This document shows positions 1-7,400 of a DNA stretch of 64,000 nt, in pieces (the first letter of the stretch is position 1; every line of letters starts with the position of its first letter). Position numbers and translations under genes: made by a program. The stretch lies in assembly GCF_020080835.1 (NCBI RefSeq), contig NW_025401443.1, forward strand, positions 248,001 through 312,000, read 5' to 3'. The notes beneath the pieces are model-generated. The model made no database searches, had not been told where the DNA came from, and saw only the letters and a program-made list of their open reading frames with translations. The DNA comes from Cotesia glomerata. Its lineage: Eukaryota > Arthropoda > Insecta > Hymenoptera > Braconidae.

Positions 1-566
1 CTCGACAAGTCAACTTTAAAGTTAACAAAAATGTAATTATTTTGATTTATAATTGAAAAAACTTACCAAAATCAATTACTGTATCATTGAATAATTATAA
101 CATGTGCATATAACTCATAACATATATATACAGATTTTGTATTACAGCAATTCTAAAAGTCTGTTTAACTACTGGTCCCATTTTTATAAGTGTTCAAGTA
201 CTGGGTATTTTACCTTATATAAGAAATTTCCGGTGATTCACTGATTCATCACGAGATCTTGGGAACCATAAAACTTAAAAACTTCAAATTTGGTAGGAAT
301 ATTTTTTTGTTATGTTAAGTTTTAAGCTAAGAACGGATTTTATTAAATTTCAACAGTAGAAGAATTTTTTTTTCACATCTATTATAATTCATTTTTATAA
401 GAAAGCCACGGGAATATTATCGTGGTGGCACATTGAAAATTACAAAGATTATTAACTATAATAATCACATTTGTGCAAGTCAGAACAATATTCCAATGAA
501 ATTTCAAATCTAGATCTAAAAATGAAATTCTATAAAGCGCCCAGCTAGTCATTTTTATAACTATAA
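1..566. other. Intergenic, old repeat remnant
   Basis: No gene seen. Around 232-340 the sequence (a 'cactgattcatcacgagatct'-type string followed later by 'taagaacggatttta') is a diverged relative of the 5' half of the Helitron-like elements that start at 567. It is therefore probably an older, decayed member of that family. The rest is AT-rich with no recognisable signal. Confidence 0.4.
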
Positions 567-886
567 CTAGCTGATACCCGCCCGCTTCGCTGGGCATACA
601 ATAAAATTTTATGTTGTAACCTAGATGAAAAATATAAACAAAATGATTAATTTCAAAAAGATAATTAATATAAATTTTGAATTAGAGAAAAGTGATTGTT
701 TATGATAACCGGTGTTAGCGAGTATTAAATATATGAGAAAAGTATTTTATTATTAATAATCAATCAATCAATGGGTCAGTTAGTCAGTAAATCTGTCATT
801 AGACAGATTTCCGCATCACCCATGACGTACTGTGTAATGAGATGCGTTCCCATTATAATAATGTTATCCTAAACATTTAGTCTAGA

Positions 887-955
887 CCGGATAGGTCAAA
901 TGGTAGAGTAGCCGACATGTCACCGGAAGGTTCTGGGTTCGAATCCCTGTCCGAG
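887..955 (+). pseudogene. tRNA-like sequence inside the Helitron
   Basis: The stretch has a pol III A-box-like string (TAGGTCAAATGG) and a perfect B box (GGTTCGAATCC). A partial cloverleaf is visible: the acceptor arms pair imperfectly and the anticodon arm looks like tRNA-Asp (TGTCAC). Stem mismatches and the missing conserved U33 argue against a working tRNA. It lies antisense to the Helitron and recurs in all four full-length copies. Confidence 0.55.
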
Positions 956-1740
956 CTATCTGAATTTTTTCTCGCATATTCTGTAAACTCTTATTAAGAA
1001 GGTCCTTCCTATTTCTTTCTCAATCTCTTCCTCCTCCGACTAACCTCTTACGTAAATGTTGGCACGATTCACGTAATAATTATCCGTAACTCCTATTCGT
1101 TTCCGCTTCATAGTATTATTTAATTTTAAAAATGTCAATAATTTTTTAATTTTAAAAAAAATGTTAATAATAAAATACTTTTCTCATATATTTAATACTC
1201 GCTAACACCGGTCATCACAAACAATCACTTTTCTCTAATTCAAAATTTATATTCATTATCTTTTGAAATTAACCATTTTGTTTATATTTTTCATCTAGGT
1301 TACACCATAAAAATTTATTGTATTCCTATCGAAGCGGGCGGGTATCAGCTAGTTATTAATAAATTCATAACAAATTAAGTGGTATTAAAAATATATTTAT
1401 TATTACTCATTTTATTAGAAATTATCTTAAATCGACCGTTTTTATAATAATTTAACGATATCGTTGTAAAATTTTAGAGAAGACGCATCAGACACAATTT
1501 ACCATTTTAATTTTAATCATTAAAATCAGTATAATCATTTAACAATATCAACTTGATAATATTTATGTTTAATTTATCTGTGTTATGATATAATCGAGTT
1601 CATCCTTCATGATTATTCCAATACATATAAGTTATTTCAGTTATTAATGTTTTACTTATTCTTTCTTAAAAACGTATGATTATGAATTCCTACTGTCCCA
1701 ACAGTCAATCGATAAAATTTAAAATCAATCATTTTGACAG

Positions 1741-1894
1741 TTATTATAGCAACGGTAACCATGATAACGGTAAACCATGGTAACGGCAACCATGGTAACG
1801 GTAACCATGGCAACGGTAACCACGGCAACGGTAACCATAGCAACGGTAACCATGGCAACGATAACCATGACAATGGTAACCATGGCAACGGTTG
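1741..1894. repeat. 15-bp minisatellite, unit AACGGTAACCATGGC
   Basis: About ten degenerate copies of a 15-bp unit that contains two small palindromes, GGTAACC and CCATGG. Because 15 is divisible by three it produces spurious repetitive ORFs on both strands. It sits at the same internal position in every related Helitron copy, with copy number varying between copies. Confidence 0.9.
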
Positions 1895-2244
1895 ATTAGC
1901 GTGGGTGGTTGTAGGGGGGTTGAGTTCGATAATTTACGGGTGCCACTGATGGTTTCTTAGATTAGAGGGTCAAAATGATATTTCGCTCCCAAAAAAAGAG
2001 AGAGATATAGGGAAGGGGAAAGATTATAGGGCACGGGAGGGGAGGAGAAGAATGAGAGGGAGGGAGGGAGGGCATATGTGATGGTAGACGAAAAATTCAT
2101 TTTGGCTAGGAATTGCGTAAAATCCGTTCTTAGTGAGCGTCTACATCACGAATGGAGTAACTATGCTAAATTTCAAGTCAATCGGGCGAATAGTTTCAGA
2201 GATCTCGTGATGAGTGAGTGGTATTTCGCTTATATATATATAGA

Positions 2245-3260
2245 TTATCTTAAATCTACCTTTTTTTATAATAATTTAACGATATTGTTGTGAAATTTTA
2301 GAGAAGATACATCAAACACAATTTACCATTTTAATTTTAATCATTAAAATCAGTATAATCATTTAACAATATCAACATTAATATTTATGTTATATTTATC
2401 TGTTTTATGATATAATGGAGTTCATCCTTCATGATCATTCCAATACATATTAGCTATTTCAGTTATTAATGATTTAGCTATTCTTTCTTAAAAAAAGTAT
2501 GATTATGAATTCCTACTGTCCCAACAATCAATCGATAAAAATCGATGTATTTGCCTAACATTGTATAGAATAATACTGTTGAATAATAATTGTATAGAAT
2601 ATTAATATTTAGTAACTTTCTACTTTTATTCTAATCATTCCTCTGAATTTAATTTACAACCGAATTTGTTATTACAATTTATTTATTTTAACAGTTGTTA
2701 TAGCAACGGTAACCATGGCAACGGTAACCATAGCAACGGTAACCATGGCAACGGTAACCATAGCAACGGTAACCATGGCAACGGTAACCATGGCAACGGT
2801 AACCATGGCAACGGTAACCATGGCAACGGTAACCATGGCAACGGTAACCATGGCAACGGTAATCATGGCAACGGTAACCATGGCAACGGTATCCATGGCA
2901 ACAGTTGATTAGCGTGGGTGGTTGCGGGGGGAGGTGAGTTCTATAATTTATGGGTGCCACTGATGGTTTCTTAGATTAGAGGGTCAAAATGATATTTCGC
3001 TCCCAAAAAAAGAGAGAGATATAGGGAAGGGGAAAGATTATAGGGCACGGGAGGGGAGGAGAAGAATGAGAGGGAGGGGAGGGGAGGGCATATGTGATGG
3101 TAGACGAAAAATTCATTTTGGCTAGGAATTGCGTAAAATCCGTTCTTAGTGAGCGTCTACATCACGAATGGAGTAACTATGCTAAATTTCAAGTCAATCG
3201 GGCGAATAGTTTCGGAGATCTCGTGATGAGTGAGTGGTATTTCGCTTATATATATATAGA
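2245..3260 (-). mobile_element. Partial Helitron copy joined tail-to-head to the full copy
   Basis: A second element with its own TC start (plus position 3260) runs leftwards and stops exactly where the 5' TC of the full copy begins (2244). It lacks the 3' block with the CTAG end. The junction fits insertion of the full copy at an A^T site within this one. The same junction occurs in opposite orientation at 40160/40161, so the two-headed composite seems to have moved as a unit. Confidence 0.65.
2698..2908. repeat. 15-bp minisatellite in partial Helitron
   Basis: About fourteen near-perfect copies of the AACGGTAACCATGGC unit, more homogeneous than the array at 1741-1894. The corresponding arrays are at 39505-39713 and 42195-42375. 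Confidence 0.9.
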
Positions 3261-3723
3261 TTATTACTGTCATGAATTGTGTACTGCGCTCACTCATCTT
3301 TGCTGCTCTTATAATGTAATTTGTCCATTAATATCTTCATTTAATGACCCTGTACAGCTGAAGGCTTCTGAAATTTTTCTACAGTTAAAAGAATCTCAGA
3401 CAGTATTTGCCAGTACCTAAAGTACCGTTGCTCAGGACACGCCCAGTTTCTCCATTGTAGTTTGTAGAAAAATCAAAGGCTACAAATAATTAACATTATT
3501 AATATTGAAAAATTCTATGAAAATTACTTTTTATTATACTACGTTTCGATTTAATGCCTTACCCGTTTGATTTTTCTACTTTACTCAAATATTTATAAAC
3601 GTATCTTGAGAAATTATTTCTAAATTGGGCATCATCTATAACAATAACCATTATTGATTAGTCAAAAGAGATTAGTCATAATATGATTTATTTTTAAAGA
3701 TTATATATTATAACTTACTTCGA
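3261..3723. other. Spacer between Helitron and transposase gene
   Basis: No gene supported. An open frame runs from inside the Helitron into 3261-3420, but it has no recognisable domain. The rest is AT-rich and may hold the 3' untranslated part and one end of the transposase-bearing element at 3724-9914. I could not identify a terminal inverted repeat. Confidence 0.35.
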
Positions 3724-4416
3724 TTAAGTCGATGATACTTTGATGCGATAAATCTGCCAATATCTCCCATCACGAGGGTGATTCTGAATCAGTAGGCTGG
3801 CGAGATATCTCGATGAAAGACATCGAAATAATCGGGCTACTCCTTTCTTAGGACCATTCTTGGGATAACAGTTGTTATTATCAACACTGTGAGAGTTGAA
3901 CATAAAGAAATGTTTGTGATTTTTAGAGGAGATTTTAAATGAGACAGTTTTTCCGTGACCAATAAATAAGAACCCATATCGGTCAGGTTGCTCTTTACAA
4001 ATCTCTACACAATAATCAATAGCAGCAGTCAGAGAAGTAATAAGACCCGATGAAAAAAAGTGTCCTCCACCACATTGATCGATATCAATTGTTACTTCTT
4101 GATGATTAACATGGAATATCTTCAGCAGCTCTTCAGGTTGTAGAAATGCCTCCTTTACTTGATTCTCTTTTTTGCTGTCTACATAATATTGATCTCCATC
4201 TCTCACAATATTGTCTAAGAATGTCCTTGAAATTTCTCCGTTATTTAAGATCAATGCAGCTATACTGTACGCCGCAATGGCCGTACATTGAGCATTTCGG
4301 CGATCTTCATGAAATCGTGGATCACCTTGATGCAAATTTGCCGATTGGTGCAAATAGACCCCTTCTAAGTTAGTCCGTATCTCACAAAGCGGTTTCATGG
4401 TTGAAGAAAGCTCCTT
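3724..4416 (-). CDS. C-terminal exon: C76-like cysteine-peptidase (deubiquitinase-type) domain
   Basis: The last exon adds about 230 residues in frame after the Ulp1 region. The pattern fits the C76/OTU-like peptidases best known from large viral tegument deubiquitinases and their homologues in eukaryotic mobile elements. There is an N-terminal Gln-Cys (NAQCTAIAAYSIAAL), a middle FLDNIVRDGDQYY resembling the conserved segment after the active-site helix, and a late His (FFMFNSHSVDNN) followed by a glycine-rich turn. The position two before that His is Asn where an Asp is expected, so activity is doubtful. Assignment is by motif spacing only; a generic papain-fold domain is the alternative. 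Confidence 0.5.
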   Translation of the reverse strand, partial: KELSSTMKPLCEIRTNLEGVYLHQSANLHQGDPRFHEDRRNAQCTAIAAYSIAALILNNGEISRTFLDNIVRDGDQYYVDSKKENQVKEAFLQPEELLKIFHVNHQEVTIDIDQCGGGHFFSSGLITSLTAAIDYCVEICKEQPDRYGFLFIGHGKTVSFKISSKNHKHFFMFNSHSVDNNNCYPKNGPKKGVARLFRCLSSRYLASLLIQNHPRDGRYWQIYRIKVSST

Positions 4417-7400
4417 CTGAGAATAAGTAGTAAAAATTTTAAATTCATTTTCAAATTACTGTACAAAGTTATATAATTAATATTACTTACAGAAGTCGAA
4501 GATTTCCTTGGTGGCTCCTTCTTTTTGGAACACGTCTTTGTTGGGACACGTGCTTGTTTAAGATCTCTCGCAAATGCCGATATTGATCGACTGATTGTGG
4601 AAGTCTGGGGTTCTTGAGGTGTTATTGGTTGCAACTTTAATAAAACAATTTCCTCCATCATTGTTCTTCGAATTTTTGGCATGTCAGCAGCAGTAAATGT
4701 AAACGGTGCATTTTTACATATATAATGAGCAAATTTACACACAAAAACACCACAATCCGTTAAGTTGTTTTGTTGAGGCAAGTTCTGAATACAAAAGTAA
4801 CCCAGTTAAATTTGAACAATATTTTCACACTAATGATATCAATAAATTTAAAACATACCGTTTCCTGAATGTCTTTCCAATTTGAATCGCTCCAATGACG
4901 TGATTTTTTGATTAAATGTTCTTGGTGAAGATACTGGAAAATTGTTTAAAACCCAAAATAATTTAATTTTAAGAAGATTACATTGGTTTATTTTATAAAT
5001 CTCTGTACTCTTACCGTGATACATGATTTATTGACATAATTCAGACTGTCGTAATAAGATATTTTCTTTTGATCAAAATGTATAACACATAATGACCAAT
5101 GTCTTAATTCTGCTGAATGAACAGGAATAAGTACGGTTTTTTTGGAAAATATATCTACATTTTTTGTGTAGTTCTTTACGCTGTCGTACGATTTTAACAG
5201 CTGCGGGTAGAAGTGCGTATCAAACGCATAAAAGTGTGATCCTTCACTTTGGACAACTAATCGCAGATACAAATTAATAATCTGTAAAAGTAAGAGTTAA
5301 AGATTAACAATGACACTAGTATTTTAGTTAAAAATGCTTTCTTTACAAGATTAACTCTTAATATTTAACAATACTTCAGTTCTCAAAGTGCCTGATCATT
5401 GAGTAAGTGAGATGACAATAATGTTTTCAAATCAAAGACTCGGAGTGCAATCCCGGTCTTATTAGAGATCACTGTTTCTTCTGGTTCTTTTAACCAATTC
5501 TGAAAGACAATCATTAAATGAAGTTAAATTGTTACGAAGTGTTCTATAAAATGAATTCTTTCGATAATTAAAATTATTAATGGATTCATACCGAAACGGA
5601 AGCTGGTAATTGATTTTCATCTGAAGTCATAGTTGATGCTACGGGATCTTCTGTTTTTTTTTCCTCAGTAACTGGGTCATTGTTTACTGATGGTTTTGCA
5701 TTACTGTCTGTGTTGCCATTTGCAAACAATGCTCTTCTTACAGAGTCAGCATCAATAGGCAGCTTCAAGTCATCTGGATCATTACTGTCTTCGAATTCTG
5801 CGTCTTCATCATCGGGTACTTCGTCAAAGTTCGGAAGTTTTTGCTTGTTGCCGAATTCACGTTCATAGTTTTCAAAAATTCTTTTTTCGACTTTTTCAAC
5901 ACAATTTTGCCATACTTCTGGTGTCACTGAATCCACAGCATTTTTCCAATGCATCAGCATACTGTCCTCGGAGTAGTCATGACCAAGACCTACGTTTTTA
6001 TCGAAGTGACGTTTCTCCAGTCCTTGAACCATTTCAATCGGGTTGTAAAAGCAATGGTATGGTGGTAGACGATTGATTATGTGGTCAGTGTTTTTAACCA
6101 GAAGCTCATCGATGACATATTTGATTGGCTTCTTGTTTGCTCTACAGAGTTCCAATAGTACGGCTTTAAATGAGTCACGCTTGAAGTCAACGTAATTTTT
6201 TTCAAGCCACACTTGTATCTCGTCTCTCGTCCACTTTGCCGTAGGTTGTTTTTCAAGCTGAAAGAAACATTTATTTCAATAGGCTTATGTCGAAGTAATA
6301 CGTCGTTGAAAATAGAAAGTACCCTTCTTAACGAAAAGATATAATTACTTACTTGCACAGAGTGGTATGGAGCATTGTCCATGACTATCATGGATTTTGG
6401 TGGCAAATTTGGAAGGAGTTTTTCAATCATCCACTTATGGAACATTTCGCTGTCTATGTCACCATGATAATCATCGAAGCTTGTTGGTTTCTTTGTTGTT
6501 GAAAGAATCAACGAAGTATTCGGGATGAATCCATTTATTCCACCTGCATCGCAAATAATGTACCGCCCACCGGTATCGTTTGATTTCACAGAGCAGCTTC
6601 GGCTATCATTGTTTTGCCATTCTCGAGTTTTACTAGTTCCTTTTTTATAAGTCCAGGTTTCATCTTCAAAAACAGCGTAGTAGCCCTGTCGTTTGGCATC
6701 AATATATTTTTCCATAAAACGCTGACGTTTACTTACAATATCCGGCCTTTCGATAAGGTAATAAATGCCATTACGACGTTTGTAGGTAAAGCCAATATCG
6801 TGTAAAACTCTGCGAAGCGTTTCTCTCTGTCCATTAAAAGAAATATTTCGGTCTCTGTAAAAGCATATTTAGAAATTGAAGAAGATAGATATACAGCCTT
6901 CATCATACAATTAAGTCTATAGACTTAATATTGTATGAAGTGTTATCATTAATGAATTCTCTCTTATAGACCAGTTCAAGTTTACTAAGCTTTTGGGAGA
7001 TCTTATACCGAAAACTAAAAGTATATTCTCTCTAAAGAATATTAATAAAGAACAATACAAGATATACTTATTTAAGCTCAATCCAGCTAAGAACTTAATA
7101 AATTTGAACAAGGCCAATAGCTAGACTACACAATTACTTATACACCATATCAATATCCTAAACAAAGAAATTAAATTTGCAATGCAACAGTCACAGAGCG
7201 ACCAATTAACATAAACAAATAAAATAAAAATTATAAATTAAAAATAATGTAAAATACATTAAAATTATTGATTGGAAATAATACAACAGTTAAATTAAAA
7301 ACATGACAACCACATTTTTAGATAAAATATCAATTATAAGTGAACTATCAAAGTCTATATTTAAAAATTTTTTTACGAATCAAAATAATTAGACCTATCA

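Larger units (their letters stand above)
567..2244 (-). mobile_element. Non-autonomous Helitron, full-length copy (about 1.68 kb)
   Basis: Read on the minus strand, the element starts with TC (TCTATATATATATAAGCG, ending at plus position 2244) and ends in CTAG at 567. The flanking bases are A before TC and T after CTAG, the A^T insertion expected of Helitrons. The 3' end carries a short hairpin GCCCAGCGAAGCGGGC nine bases before CTAG. There is no Rep/helicase ORF, so it depends on another element. Inside are a 15-bp minisatellite (1741-1894), a tRNA-like block and, at about 1350, an inverted second copy of the 3' end. The 567-1354 part could alternatively be a separate element with long terminal inverted repeats. 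Near-identical copies occur at 37041-38720, 40161-41835 and 42467-44143. Confidence 0.7.

Noticed and set aside
887..955. Functional tRNA gene
   Set aside because: Acceptor and anticodon stems have mismatches, the U33 position is wrong, and the block is inside a mobile element.
1652..1888. Repetitive ORFs (Pro-Trp-Leu, Asn-Gly-Asn-His, Ala-Thr-Val types) in the 15-bp minisatellites
   Set aside because: The 15-bp unit has no stop in several frames, so both strands give long frames; all copies lie in non-coding Helitrons.
2078..3420. ORF starting MMVDEKFILARN, repeated at 3094, 38554, 39123, 40112 and 41752
   Set aside because: It is conserved only because it is part of the repeated Helitron 5' end, and it runs into unrelated flanks in each copy. 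No domain or selection evidence.
3094..3420. Possible host exon downstream of the Helitron (3261-3420)
   Set aside because: The frame is only an extension of the repeat frame; no splice site or known domain supports it.
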